Shown: positions 1-8,474, counted from the first letter of the stretch. The stretch: DNA of 32,696 bases from 2-01-FULL-41-21 sp038065335 (GCA_038065335.1 JBBTRD010000024.1:1-32696), one strand, 5' to 3'. Program-made: numbers and translations. The notes: a model not told the origin generated them from the sequence alone.

Positions 1-1335
1 ATCCGAGATTACTGTTTGCAGAACAAGACCACGATCTTCGGTATAACTGCCACCACCCCTCAATTGCCTGCCAGCACGAAAGTGCTCCGAACAATTAGAG
101 AATCAGCCCCATCCGCGAAGGTCATCCTTGGTGGACCCCACGTCACGCTCGTGAACGCCGCCCGCAAACGTGAACAACGATTGGAAATCAACAGGCGTGC
201 CATTACCGCCTTCAACCAGCTTGCCAGCGATTATGACGTTTTGGTGGCCGGAGACGGTGAAGAAGCCATCTTTCGTGCCATCAAGGAGGATGCAAAAAGA
301 CTTATCGATGCGGACGATCCTAAATCCGTATTGTTCTTGACTAACCAACAACTTACCGAGCAACCGTTCCCCGCTCGGCACCTTGTTGATGTCCAAAGCT
401 ATCACTACACCATTGATGGTGTCCCCGCCTTAAGCATGATTGCTCAATTGGGTTGTCCGTTTGAATGCGGGTTCTGCGGTGGACGAAATTCTCCGTTCCT
501 TCGGCGAATCCGAACACGGACTAGCGAAAGTATTGTGGCTGAAATGACGCATCTCTATCGCACCTACGGCACACGTGGTTTTATGATGTACGATGACGAA
601 CTCAACGTGAACAAGAGTATCATCCAACTCATGGAACTGATTAGAAAAACCCAAGACGATTTGGGTGTGGAATTCCGCCTGCGAGGATTTATTAAAGCGG
701 AACTGTTCAATGAAACACAAGCGCGAGCCATGTATGCGGCTGGTTTTCGATGGATTTTGGTTGGATTCGAATCAGGTTCGCCACGAATCCTTGAAAACAT
801 CAATAAGAAGGCCAACCGCGAAGACAATACGCGTTGTTTACAGATTGCCCACAAGGCTGGTCTCAAGGTTAAGGCGTTAATGTCCATCGGCCACCCCGGA
901 GAGTCCCCGGAAACGATCAAGGAGACCCAAGATTGGCTTCTAGGGGCCCAGCCAGACGACTTTGACCTAACCATCATCACTACCTATCCTGGGACACCGT
1001 ACTATGACAATGCGGTCCCACATCCCGACAAACCTGGGATATGGGTCTATACATACGAAAAAGGTGATCGCCTTTACAGTATCGAAGTTGATTATCGCAC
1101 GACGGCTGACTACTACAAGGGCGATCCTGAAGGTGGTTACCAGTCGTTCGTATACACCGACTATATCAGCCGTGAAAATCTCGTCGCCATGCGCGACCAA
1201 GTCGAAATACTTGTTCGCGATCAGCTCAAGATTCCCTTCAATCCGTCGGCGCCGGCCCAACGGTACGAACATTCGATGGGCCAACTTCCGGCCCATATCT
1301 GGAAGACGACACGCGCCACCGACCCGGCCCTCTAA
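1..1335 (+). CDS. Cobalamin-binding-domain radical SAM protein (5' partial)
   Basis: The frame is open from base 1, so the true start lies left of the window; a TTG at 16 is only an internal possibility. The first ~100 residues look like the end of a B12-binding Rossmann domain (GGPHVT, then GDGEEAI). Next comes a radical SAM core whose [4Fe-4S] ligands form C-x3-C-x2-C (codons at 454, 466 and 475), followed by MYDDE, GFESGS and GHPGE strand motifs typical of B12-dependent radical SAM enzymes of the BchE/methyltransferase type. The substrate cannot be told. It stands alone on the + strand, converging on the glycosyltransferase block. By eye its base composition is more GC-rich than the AT-rich neighbour genes, which could mean a different origin. 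The family call is firm; the reaction is unknown. Confidence 0.85.
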   Translation: MRDYCLQNKTTIFGITATTPQLPASTKVLRTIRESAPSAKVILGGPHVTLVNAARKREQRLEINRRAITAFNQLASDYDVLVAGDGEEAIFRAIKEDAKRLIDADDPKSVLFLTNQQLTEQPFPARHLVDVQSYHYTIDGVPALSMIAQLGCPFECGFCGGRNSPFLRRIRTRTSESIVAEMTHLYRTYGTRGFMMYDDELNVNKSIIQLMELIRKTQDDLGVEFRLRGFIKAELFNETQARAMYAAGFRWILVGFESGSPRILENINKKANREDNTRCLQIAHKAGLKVKALMSIGHPGESPETIKETQDWLLGAQPDDFDLTIITTYPGTPYYDNAVPHPDKPGIWVYTYEKGDRLYSIEVDYRTTADYYKGDPEGGYQSFVYTDYISRENLVAMRDQVEILVRDQLKIPFNPSAPAQRYEHSMGQLPAHIWKTTRATDPAL

Positions 1336-1361
1336 GGAGGGCGCGGGTCGGCTTTATTTTT
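1319..1361. terminator. Shared hairpin terminator between convergent genes
   Basis: CCGACCCGGCCCTC pairs with GAGGGC-GC-GGGTCGG (one extra base) and is followed on the + strand by TTTATTTTT. The stem contains the stop codon of the radical SAM gene (1333-1335), and its T tract contains the stop codon of the opposing glycosyltransferase (1354-1356). It should terminate the + transcript; a role for the - transcript is possible but lacks a clear T tract. Confidence 0.8.
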
Positions 1362-2520
1362 CTAGAAAATCATAAAACTTACGCGCCACTATTTTGTAAT
1401 CAAAATTCTCAATAATGTACTGCCGAGCGGCCACACCCAAAGATTCACGAAGCGAAGAATCTTTTGCCAACGTAAGCATCGCGCTAATTAATGCCATCAC
1501 ACTATCAGGCTCCACCAATAAACCCGTCTTGTGATTAATGATCACTTCGTCAATTGAACCGGAATCAGTCGAGATAATCGCCTTTCCGGCGGAAGAAGCT
1601 TCCATTAACAAGTATCCAAGTTGTTCCTCCCAACCCTTATATGACATGCTCGGATACACAAAAATATCCGTGATGGCAAAAACTGTTCTCAACTCTTCGT
1701 GATTTAGCCAAGAAATTTGAGTAACCGAAGCCGTAAGATTGTGTTCTTTTATTAAATTCGCCAGTTTTTTTTCGTATTCAATATCACCCGTGCCGGCAAT
1801 TATTAAATGAGCGTTTGGTACTGTTTTTAAAACCCCGCTTAAAGCTTCTATAATAAGATGAACTCCTTTTCTAAACTCCAACGCCCCGACAAAAGTAAAT
1901 AATAATTTATCTTGGAAATTAAAATCACGAAATACTTTTTCGGTCATAAATGGTTTTAAAAAATCGGTGTCAATACCGGAAAAAGGAATGTTCACAATCG
2001 GTTTATCGGTGTATTGACCCATGATAGCCACTCCTTTTTTATTACCGCAAATAATCCCGTCCGAAAAAAATATATTAAGACGAATAATCAAATTTTTTAA
2101 AAATAAATTCAAACTATGAAATTTTGCGTCATAAGCGATGTTTTCCCACGTAAACAAAAAGTGTCGGAGGCCAAATAATTTACTGACTGTTGACTGATAC
2201 AGTGTGGAAAGAAGAATCGGTTCGGTCAAGGTAATGACCGTTCCAATATTTTTTCTTTTTTTATTTTTCATCATAAACCCTAAAAAACTGGGTATCCACC
2301 CTTTGAGTAACCCGCCAATAATGGGATAGTGCGAGTGGGAGAAAAAGGCTTTCGCTGTAAAAACATTATCTCTCTTAGGGGCGTGATAGACGACCTTGCC
2401 TCCTTTTACTTTCCAAACATCCGGCAAAAGAAAAAATACCTTGTCTTTCTCGGGATAAAAATTAAATGTATTTAAATAATTTTCCCTAATATAGGGATAA
2501 CCCACTATTAAAATATTCAT
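1354..2520 (-). CDS. GT4-family glycosyltransferase
   Basis: 388 aa, GT-B fold. The C-terminal nucleotide-sugar domain is clear: FVGALEFRKGVHLIIEAL, then LIIAGTGD, then an E-x7-E region (EEQLGYLLMEASSAG) and the usual GLLVEPDS. The frame is open back to an ATG at 2589 that overlaps the upstream stop as ATGA. I prefer the ATG at 2520 because MNILIVGYP is the normal first beta strand of GT-B enzymes, and the extra 23 residues are encoded by an inverted-repeat element rather than a protein domain. It is the last gene of the - strand block and probably adds one sugar to a lipid-linked or surface glycan in the cytoplasm. Donor and acceptor cannot be read from the sequence. Confidence 0.87.
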   Translation of the reverse strand: MNILIVGYPYIRENYLNTFNFYPEKDKVFFLLPDVWKVKGGKVVYHAPKRDNVFTAKAFFSHSHYPIIGGLLKGWIPSFLGFMMKNKKRKNIGTVITLTEPILLSTLYQSTVSKLFGLRHFLFTWENIAYDAKFHSLNLFLKNLIIRLNIFFSDGIICGNKKGVAIMGQYTDKPIVNIPFSGIDTDFLKPFMTEKVFRDFNFQDKLLFTFVGALEFRKGVHLIIEALSGVLKTVPNAHLIIAGTGDIEYEKKLANLIKEHNLTASVTQISWLNHEELRTVFAITDIFVYPSMSYKGWEEQLGYLLMEASSAGKAIISTDSGSIDEVIINHKTGLLVEPDSVMALISAMLTLAKDSSLRESLGVAARQYIIENFDYKIVARKFYDFLEK

Positions 2521-2584
2521 CCCGTACGAAGTCCGACTTGCTGACAAGTCGGCATAAATCTCTGATTTATTACTTCGTTCGGGA
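2520..2584 (-). repeat. Intergenic cruciform element A, ending at a start codon
   Basis: Outer arms TCCCGAACGAAGT (2572-2584, read on -) and ACTTCGTACGGGA (2520-2532) pair with one mismatch. They enclose two perfect hairpins: a 7-bp stem at 2554-2570 and an 8-bp CCGACTTG/CAAGTCGG stem at 2533-2552. The final A of the right arm is the A of the ATG at 2520. The left arm begins just after the TGA of the upstream glycosyltransferase. Confidence 0.85.
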
Positions 2585-2585
2585 C

Positions 2586-3614
2586 TCATGGTGTTTTAAT
2601 TGATTCAGACATAGATTTTATTAATTCCGGCAACAAATGATTACTAACCACGTAGTCTCTTAACTCATCGCCGACATCCCATCGTGTAGCCTCTTTTATC
2701 TGTTCGGCCAAATCATTCGGATTTTCAGATCTAATAACCAGTCTCGGGGGTAAGAATTTTTTAGCCGAATCATTAGAACTTAAAACCACGCAACCTGAAG
2801 CCATGGCTTCCAATATCGTTTTATCCAGACTACCGGTACGACTCAAATTTATATAAATTTTATTTTTTCTGTAATAATTCGGCAAATCGTTATTTGTAAT
2901 CTTGCCGACAAATTTTATTCTTTCTTCTATTCCTATGTCTTTAACCATTTTTACAAGCTTTTCCTGATATTTAAAATCCACATTAAGCGTCGGTTCTCCA
3001 ACAATTGTAAGATTGACATTGATTCCTCCATCTTTGATTATTTTTATAGCCTCGATTAATGGCTCGTAGTTCTTAATGGGGGCAATCCTCCCCACATTAA
3101 TAAGCGTCTCAGGAGCCGGACTAACTGACTTGTCCGGTTTAAACAAATCCGTATTAATACCTTGCCCCACAACTTTAACTTTTTTAGAATCGAGTCTAAA
3201 ACCATCAAGAGTTGAAGTAAAAATTATATCAGAAAATTTCTCTGCCAATCTTAGTTTAAAAGTAACTGATTTATGAGCGTACCACAAACAAACTTTTTTA
3301 TTTGTCATATGCCAATACCATGATCCCAATACTACCCAAATCGGATTCATGTGGATAAAGACGGCGTCATATTGTTTTCGGTACCGGAAAAGATATTTAT
3401 AAAAATTAAAAAACCAAAACAATTTAGACAGGTTCCTGTCTTTACCTAAACTAATTACGCTAACATTTTTAGGCAAATCAAACTCGCCTTTTTCAAGACA
3501 CAAAATCGTAACTTTCTCAAATTTTTGAGCGAAACCAGCAATCCAATCGATAAAAAAACCAAGAAGCTGATCGTTTTTATCAACCTTTTGAGTAATAATA
3601 AGCAAGTTTTTCAC
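2586..3614 (-). CDS. GT4-family glycosyltransferase
   Basis: 342 aa, GT-B fold. The start is GTG at 3614 (GTG AAA AAC TTG), giving MKNLLIITQKVD as the first beta strand. The N-terminal acceptor half is short and AT-rich. The C-terminal GT4 half shows VGRIAPIKNYEPLIEAI, LTIVGEP, FVGKI and TGSLDKTILEAMASG with the terminal Glu expected to bind the donor nucleotide sugar. The stop TGA at 2586 abuts element A, so expression is probably linked to the gene at 2520. A possible promoter with TAGCAT 6 nt before the GTG lies behind the terminator at 3653-3685. Sugar specificity is unknown. Confidence 0.87.
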   Translation of the reverse strand: MKNLLIITQKVDKNDQLLGFFIDWIAGFAQKFEKVTILCLEKGEFDLPKNVSVISLGKDRNLSKLFWFFNFYKYLFRYRKQYDAVFIHMNPIWVVLGSWYWHMTNKKVCLWYAHKSVTFKLRLAEKFSDIIFTSTLDGFRLDSKKVKVVGQGINTDLFKPDKSVSPAPETLINVGRIAPIKNYEPLIEAIKIIKDGGINVNLTIVGEPTLNVDFKYQEKLVKMVKDIGIEERIKFVGKITNNDLPNYYRKNKIYINLSRTGSLDKTILEAMASGCVVLSSNDSAKKFLPPRLVIRSENPNDLAEQIKEATRWDVGDELRDYVVSNHLLPELIKSMSESIKTP

Positions 3615-3652
3615 TTGCTAATGCTATAATAAAAACAACCTAAAATCAACAC

Positions 3653-3685
3653 AAAAAAACACAATGAATGTCATTATGTTTTTTT
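3653..3685 (-). terminator. Rho-independent terminator
   Basis: AAAAAACACAATGA pairs with TCATTATGTTTTTT around a 3-nt loop, with one mismatch and A/T tracts on both sides. It lies 26 nt after the stop of the surface-protein gene at 3712 and separates that operon from the glycosyltransferase at 3614. Confidence 0.75.
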
Positions 3686-3711
3686 GATATTTTACTAAGC
3701 CACCACTATTT

Positions 3712-4707
3712 TCAATTCTTGACGGTCGCTCTTACATATAATGGAATCTGATTGACAGATGTATAGGGAGCGCCTTGTTTGTACCAACCGAACTCTTTAG
3801 TGTTGATACAAAATACCTTTTTAAAGAATCCCGGGTCGTCAGCAACCGCTTGCGCGCCGGTGGTATTAACCCAATGTAATATACCGGTGTCTTCACCGGT
3901 GGTTTCCACTCCATAAACCTTTAGATCATTTGTCTCGCAATTTCTAAAAAGACCGGACGTAACGAGAGTATCCCTTATCGGCGCGACCGTAGTTTTGACC
4001 TTATTAAATCCACCGAGATGCCCGTAGAAGCCAAATATCACGGGATTCAGGAACAATCTCTTGTAGCCCCAGACATTAACAATGTAAACATCGGGGTCGC
4101 TTGAACCAGCGGCGCTAATAACGTCACCCTCTTTAAGTTTTAAAGCAAGCAAACTGATAAAACCTTTTGAAGCGGGAGTCGCGGATTTAACATTAGGAGT
4201 TGGAGTCGCGGATACAATAGGCGCGGGCGTCGTCCCAACGACAGGAGTTGGAGTTGGGGTTGGGGTAGAGCTTGCCGTTGTTATTGAACCGCCACCACCG
4301 CCACCACCAGTAGAACCTCCAACACTTGTAGAACCGCAGGTGGTTGAACTAGGCGAGATTATTACTGTTATCGTAGTTGAACTGGTCATGGTAATTGACG
4401 ATTTGTCATCAGTACAGGTATATGAAAAACCGCCATCATTGTTTAATAACTTTCGGCCGGCCGATTCAAGGGTAAAACTTTGACCGGAAGAAATCGTAAC
4501 CGTGATTGTGTCGCCGTTTGTCGTTACCGTATCAGCGTCCGAACCGCCAATTATGGTAAGGTCTCCCGCGCTAACGGTTACGGTAGTATTTTGAGGAAAA
4601 GAAGCGTTGCCAACGGCTTTGGCTTGATTGAGACTAATCAAAAACACCCCGCCTATTAAAAGAAAGAGGAGTGGGTACAGATAAAATTTATTTTTTATGA
4701 GCGACAT
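3712..4707 (-). CDS. Secreted surface protein with C-terminal 'YKRLFLNP' domain
   Basis: 331 aa. Residues 1-31 form a signal peptide (KNK, hydrophobic stretch, then NQAKA). Residues ~35-125 are Thr/Ser-rich beta-type sequence. A low-complexity linker follows (poly-Gly near 130-140, then TPTPTPTP and repeated SATPTP). The last ~135 residues form a compact domain (EGDVISAAGSSDPDVYIVN ... GYKRLFLNP ... HWVNTTGAQAVADD ... SVNQIPLYVR) closely matching the N-terminal domain of the 1243-aa S-layer-like protein at 19498-23229. Because both copies are on exported proteins, the domain is likely an envelope-binding or assembly module; that is inference. It is co-directional with the genes at 4716 and 5128. 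The Thr/Pro linker would suit O-glycosylation by the nearby PMT-like protein. Confidence 0.8.
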   Translation of the reverse strand: MSLIKNKFYLYPLLFLLIGGVFLISLNQAKAVGNASFPQNTTVTVSAGDLTIIGGSDADTVTTNGDTITVTISSGQSFTLESAGRKLLNNDGGFSYTCTDDKSSITMTSSTTITVIISPSSTTCGSTSVGGSTGGGGGGGSITTASSTPTPTPTPVVGTTPAPIVSATPTPNVKSATPASKGFISLLALKLKEGDVISAAGSSDPDVYIVNVWGYKRLFLNPVIFGFYGHLGGFNKVKTTVAPIRDTLVTSGLFRNCETNDLKVYGVETTGEDTGILHWVNTTGAQAVADDPGFFKKVFCINTKEFGWYKQGAPYTSVNQIPLYVRATVKN

Positions 4708-4715
4708 ATTTTAAT

Positions 4716-5117
4716 TTATTTTTTTTGCTGAATGGCTTTGACCACCGGAGAGTCTGGATTCAAGTTCTCCCAGAACAAAACTTGATCCTGGTTTATTATC
4801 ATTCCGTCTCTGGGGCCATGAGGCTCACCCGCGCCAAGTTTGACAAGCTGACCGGCGCCACTTTCGTTTACTTTCACATAATAAACATCGGACAGAATCA
4901 AATAATCAGAGCTGATATTCTTAAGACGTCCAAAGTATATCTGGTCATTTGTTAAAAATACAGCCTGATACGCGTCAGAATCAATAAAATCCTGCTTATC
5001 GTATCGGGTATATTTAAGAAAACTTGTTAAGGATAAAACACTTATGACGCCAATGGCCACAGTCAGAACCATAACACTTATCCCTGTAGCAATTGAAATA
5101 TGCCTGCTGCTAATCAT
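4716..5117 (-). CDS. Small single-span membrane protein, conserved hypothetical
   Basis: 133 aa. One transmembrane segment lies at ~8-32 (ISIATGISVMVLTVAIGVIS), followed by an extracytoplasmic or cytoplasmic domain of about 95 residues. Recognisable blocks are YQAVFLTNDQIYFGRL, LSDVYYV, LVKLG, HGPRDGMIINQDQVLFWENL and a C-terminal VVKAIQ. I recall this pattern as a frequent hypothetical family in Patescibacteria genomes, but I know no function. It sits 8 nt upstream of the surface-protein gene at 3712 and 10 nt downstream of the one at 5128, so the three are very likely one transcript. This suggests a role at the cell envelope. Confidence 0.8.
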   Translation of the reverse strand: MISSRHISIATGISVMVLTVAIGVISVLSLTSFLKYTRYDKQDFIDSDAYQAVFLTNDQIYFGRLKNISSDYLILSDVYYVKVNESGAGQLVKLGAGEPHGPRDGMIINQDQVLFWENLNPDSPVVKAIQQKK

Positions 5118-5127
5118 ATTTCAATTA

Positions 5128-6105
5128 TTATTGGTGGCATTTAACGTAACCGATATTGATGGTCGGCGTCGTGGCATGACCGTTAATACTCATGAAGACC
5201 CACTTTCCCGTATTATCTTTTAATTGGAAGCAAGTGCCCCTAGTAGACGCGGAATTCCCGCCGCCGGCAAACAAGAAGCTAGCCGTGCCAACAGCGGCAT
5301 CGCTAAATTCAGCAGTGTATAATCCGACAGAACCGGAAGCGGTGCCAACGACAAGATTACTGGACACGCCTAAACTGCCGGTAAACGAATGGGAAGCGGC
5401 CGTGTCCGCGATAAATCTGCCCGACATCTGAAAATTACCTGACACGGAAGCCTTGCCGTCTAAGAAAGCGTTGCCGTCAACTTCTAAAGCGCCTGTTATA
5501 AGAACATCGTTAGAAGCATCAATGTCTCCGGCATGACCGGTGGTACCGGTTCCGAATCTTGAATAAGCTACTGACGCGGCGGCGCCAGCCACCTGAATTG
5601 TTCGTTGAGTAAAGAAGTAAGCCGCCGAGGCCGTGCCTTGAACTTCAAATTTTGTCATTGGATCTTTATTGACACCAACACTGCCATCGAAGAAAGCGTT
5701 GCCGTCAACTTCAAGCTTGCCGTTAATTAAAACGTCATTTGAAGCCGATAAACCACGCGAAGTGGCAGTGGAACCAAAACGGTTATAAGCCACGGACGCA
5801 ACAATTCCACCTCCGGCTTGAATGGTATTCGCGGTAAAAAAGTAAGCCGCCGAAGCCGTGCCCTGAACTTCAAAAGTCGTCGAGGGCGCGTCGCCGACAC
5901 CCACTCTGAAGTTGGTGGTATCTACAACTAGCGCATTAATAGTTCCAGCCGCATTTTGAAATCTAGCGGCCGTAGCCGAACCAACGGTCTGGGTAAAGGT
6001 ACCCGTCGTACTCATGTTGGTTCCGATTGTACTGGCGGCATCAGCCGCTCCAACCAACACCAGAGACAAAACCACCGAGAGAGAAACAATAAAATATTTT
6101 TTCAT
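5128..6105 (-). CDS. Secreted repeat-containing surface protein (fibre-like)
   Basis: 325 aa from the ATG at 6105, chosen because MKKYFIVSLSVVLSLVLVGAADAA is a textbook signal peptide and a TATAAT box ends 7 nt before it; the frame extends upstream to 6147 without purpose. The mature protein carries two tandem copies of a ~73-aa unit: (T)FEVQGTASAAYFF, then VASVAYxRFG, then SNDVLI, then LEVDGNAFxDG. Degenerate related units follow. The C-terminal block (TRGTCFQLKDNTGKWVF ... INIGYVKCHQ) has two Cys that could form a disulfide. The repeats resemble beta-solenoid or tail-fibre-type stalks. It is first gene of the operon with those at 4716 and 3712. A surface appendage or S-layer accessory is plausible but unproven. 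Confidence 0.8.
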   Translation of the reverse strand: MKKYFIVSLSVVLSLVLVGAADAASTIGTNMSTTGTFTQTVGSATAARFQNAAGTINALVVDTTNFRVGVGDAPSTTFEVQGTASAAYFFTANTIQAGGGIVASVAYNRFGSTATSRGLSASNDVLINGKLEVDGNAFFDGSVGVNKDPMTKFEVQGTASAAYFFTQRTIQVAGAAASVAYSRFGTGTTGHAGDIDASNDVLITGALEVDGNAFLDGKASVSGNFQMSGRFIADTAASHSFTGSLGVSSNLVVGTASGSVGLYTAEFSDAAVGTASFLFAGGGNSASTRGTCFQLKDNTGKWVFMSINGHATTPTINIGYVKCHQ

Positions 6106-6112
6106 AACTTTA

Positions 6113-6118
6113 ATTATA
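6113..6118 (-). promoter_or_regulatory. -10 box of a leaderless promoter
   Basis: TATAAT on the - strand with 7 nt to the ATG at 6105. A weak -35 (TTGCGC) lies 16 nt upstream. Transcription would begin at or next to the start codon. Confidence 0.6.
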
Positions 6119-6160
6119 AACCAAGACCTAGGAGGCGCAATAGTCAAATTGTTGATAACT

Positions 6161-7300
6161 TTATCCCAGAATTTCTTTCAATTTATCAGCGTAATTCCTT
6201 ATTGTTTCTTTTTTTTCAAATTGTTTGACAATTTCAGACCCAGTAAGACCATATCTTTTATATCCGTCAGAATCGTTTAGTAAAGCCCTTATTTTCAGAA
6301 CTATATCTTTCACGTCCCAAGTTATTATCTCGCCCCCAGAGCCGTTTTTAAGCAAATCAGGCGCTATTCCAACGGGAGTGGCCAAAACCGGCACTCCGCA
6401 AGCCATGGCCTCTACCACTACTCTCGGACCGCCTTCATTATAGGACGGCATTATCAGGATTTTTGATTCATTCAATAACCGCGCTATCTCCGAAGAATCT
6501 TTGGCTCGGCCATACATCAGAACCTTGTCCCGCAATTTCCAATTTTCAATTTTCAATTTACAAAATGTCTCGAGGGGGCCATCGCCGACAATCAAACACT
6601 TAATTGGAAATTGTAAATTGATAATTGATAATTTTACTGCTTCCAGCAGTAGATTTATTCCTTTGTTCTCGGCTAACCGGCCGACAAAAATCAAATCATA
6701 TTTCTTGGGCAAATTCATCGGTTTGAAAATATCCAAATCTATGTACATAGACGATATGTAGGCAATTTTTCCTTCAGGCACGCCGGCTTTTATCAAAAAG
6801 TCGGGCGTCTGATTTTTGTTCACCACTCTCACCAATTTTGCTCTTGAAGAATCTATTTTAATGAACAACCGCGCGAAGACCTTGTAAATCCACTCTTTTA
6901 GATTGGCCGCTTTTGGATAACCGGGAATATGATGAATTTCTAAAACATAAGGGACGCGAGTAGCGAGATTCAACAGATACGCGCCCAAACCATTATAAAA
7001 AGGCGGGTAGTCATGGACGGTCATGAGATAGTTCTTAGCCATTAGTGAATAGCCGTTAGCTTTCAAAATACGGAGGCCTTCGCGATATATCCAGAAAGGT
7101 TGAAAAATTAGGGTCCATGGAGATGTGTGAATGAAGACATTACCAAACACATTCGTAATTCTTAATTCGTAATTCTTAATTCTCGGAACAATAATATCTA
7201 CCCGATCCCAGTGTTTATGGAATTCTTCGAGCGTATTATAAAAGGCGCCGCGCTTGTCTTCGGCCAAAGACCGATCGCCTGAAATCATAAGCAAGTTCAT
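6161..7300 (-). CDS. GT4-family glycosyltransferase
   Basis: 379 aa, GT-B. N-terminal MNLLMISGDRSLAEDKRGAF and LEIHHIPGYP belong to the acceptor half. The donor half shows DLIFVGRLAENKGINLLLEA, CLIVGDGPLE, then ESKILIMPSYNEGGPRVVVEAMACGVPVLAT with the E-x7-E signature. AT-rich repeat DNA runs in frame at residues 40-50 (NYELRITN; 7151-7183) and again in the donor half (6533-6560 and 6601-6635). The gene follows the glycosyltransferase at 7314 after 13 nt, so the two are probably co-transcribed. Likely role: one step of envelope glycan assembly on the cytoplasmic face. The sugar is unknown. Confidence 0.88.
   Translation of the reverse strand: MNLLMISGDRSLAEDKRGAFYNTLEEFHKHWDRVDIIVPRIKNYELRITNVFGNVFIHTSPWTLIFQPFWIYREGLRILKANGYSLMAKNYLMTVHDYPPFYNGLGAYLLNLATRVPYVLEIHHIPGYPKAANLKEWIYKVFARLFIKIDSSRAKLVRVVNKNQTPDFLIKAGVPEGKIAYISSMYIDLDIFKPMNLPKKYDLIFVGRLAENKGINLLLEAVKLSIINLQFPIKCLIVGDGPLETFCKLKIENWKLRDKVLMYGRAKDSSEIARLLNESKILIMPSYNEGGPRVVVEAMACGVPVLATPVGIAPDLLKNGSGGEIITWDVKDIVLKIRALLNDSDGYKRYGLTGSEIVKQFEKKETIRNYADKLKEILG
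7151..7183. repeat. In-frame ATTCGTAATTCTTA repeat inside a GT gene
   Basis: Tandem degenerate AATTCGTAATTCTTA units. On the coding (-) strand they read NYELRITN, residues 40-50 of the glycosyltransferase at 6161-7300, between two elements of the N-terminal domain. Related AT-rich units occur at 6533-6560 and 6601-6635 in the same gene. Confidence 0.65.
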
Positions 7301-7313
7301 AATAAATTTCTAA

Positions 7314-8474
7314 TTAATCTAATAAAGCGACCGTTTCATTAAGCATTTTTTCGACACTGAAATGAGAGGCGGTCTTTTTACCTTCGGCAATAAAATGTTC
7401 CTGCAATTCCGGATTATTCCAAACGGCTCGAATCACTTCGATTAAATTAAACTCGTCATTATATTTCACCATAATTCCGTTTTCACCTTGATGAATTATC
7501 TCTTTATTTCCGCCGGCATTTGTGGTAATCAACGGCACGCCCGTGAGCATGGCCTCCAGAATCTGGTGGGAAAAACCTTCATACCCGCTATTTAAAATCG
7601 CCATATCGGCCGCGACTAGATATTCGGCCACTTCTTTTAAATTTTTTCGGCCGGCCAAAATTACTTTTCGCTCCAGCTTCAAGTTTTTAATCATGGCCTC
7701 AAGAATGGGTCTGTCGGGTCCAGAACCGACAATCACTAATTTAAAAAACTGGTTTATCTCGGTAAGCTTGGGCATAATTTTAACCAACATTCGAAAACCT
7801 TTCCAAGGCACGAGCCGGCCCCAAGTAAATAAAACATTCCCCGCAATACCCAGCCTTTTTTTAGCTTCGTCTTTAGATAGTGGGGAAGCTTTAAAATCGG
7901 AGCCATTGTAAACAATTTTTATTTTTTCTCGAGGGATACTCCAGCCGTGAACAATACCTCCCAAATACTCTGACGGAACAATAATCGTGTGAGCGCTTTT
8001 GCAAACCTTAAGCTGTAATCCGTGCAATATCCGCGCTCGACCCGAACGTTTTACTTTTTGAAAATCATTCAATAACAGGGAGGTCCTACTTTGGCCAATC
8101 GCCCATTCCCACGCCGAATCACCAACAATTTTAACAATAAATTTCCTTTTAAATACTCGAGCGGCAAAACGAGCCGGTATTCCCGCGCTGACCGCGTTTA
8201 GGGCAAATATAACCCTGCTATTTCTCGCTTCCAACAGCATTCTGATCGCATATATTAAATGTTTAACGCCTTTCGGCCATTTCGCCCAAATTCTCACCAC
8301 CCGAAATGGCAACGCCCCGTCAGCTGGCAAATTCCAAACCGAGGAATAAGTTACCACGGTCACCTTTTCTTTCCCGGCCAACCAACCGGCTAAAGTTTGG
8401 GCATACGAAGCCGGTCCGCCAATATCGGGAGAAAAAATACCCGTCGCAATTAATATGTTATTCGTTTCACTCAT
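7314..8474 (-). CDS. GT4-family glycosyltransferase
   Basis: 386 aa, GT-B. The N-terminus has the glycine-rich acceptor-domain loop GIFSPDIGGPASYAQTLA. The donor half shows LFTWGRLVPWKGFRMLVKIM, FKLVIVGSGPD, KVILAGR, then MAILNSGYEGFSHQILEAMLTGVPLITTNAGG (E-x7-E) and ENGIMV. It is upstream of the glycosyltransferase at 6161 with a 13-nt gap. A TATTAA box stands 6 nt before the ATG, behind a 173-nt repeat-filled spacer, so this gene may start its own near-leaderless transcript. The motif set resembles mannosyl- or rhamnosyl-transferases, but the donor cannot be assigned. Confidence 0.88.
   Translation of the reverse strand: MSETNNILIATGIFSPDIGGPASYAQTLAGWLAGKEKVTVVTYSSVWNLPADGALPFRVVRIWAKWPKGVKHLIYAIRMLLEARNSRVIFALNAVSAGIPARFAARVFKRKFIVKIVGDSAWEWAIGQSRTSLLLNDFQKVKRSGRARILHGLQLKVCKSAHTIIVPSEYLGGIVHGWSIPREKIKIVYNGSDFKASPLSKDEAKKRLGIAGNVLFTWGRLVPWKGFRMLVKIMPKLTEINQFFKLVIVGSGPDRPILEAMIKNLKLERKVILAGRKNLKEVAEYLVAADMAILNSGYEGFSHQILEAMLTGVPLITTNAGGNKEIIHQGENGIMVKYNDEFNLIEVIRAVWNNPELQEHFIAEGKKTASHFSVEKMLNETVALLD

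Noticed and set aside
564..980. Antisense ORFs over the radical SAM gene (also 103-405 and 967-1296)
   Set aside because: Shadow frames of a clear coding gene with Cys/Ser/Arg-rich nonsense translations.
2521..2589. N-terminal extension MSPERSNKSEI... of the GT at 1354
   Set aside because: These codons are wholly within inverted-repeat element A; the GT-B fold begins at MNILIV. The ATGA overlap at 2586-2589 leaves a small chance that the longer form is made.
4225..4275. GGAGTTGGGGTTGGGGT tract as a telomere-like or G-quadruplex element
   Set aside because: It simply encodes the Thr-Pro repeat of the surface-protein linker.
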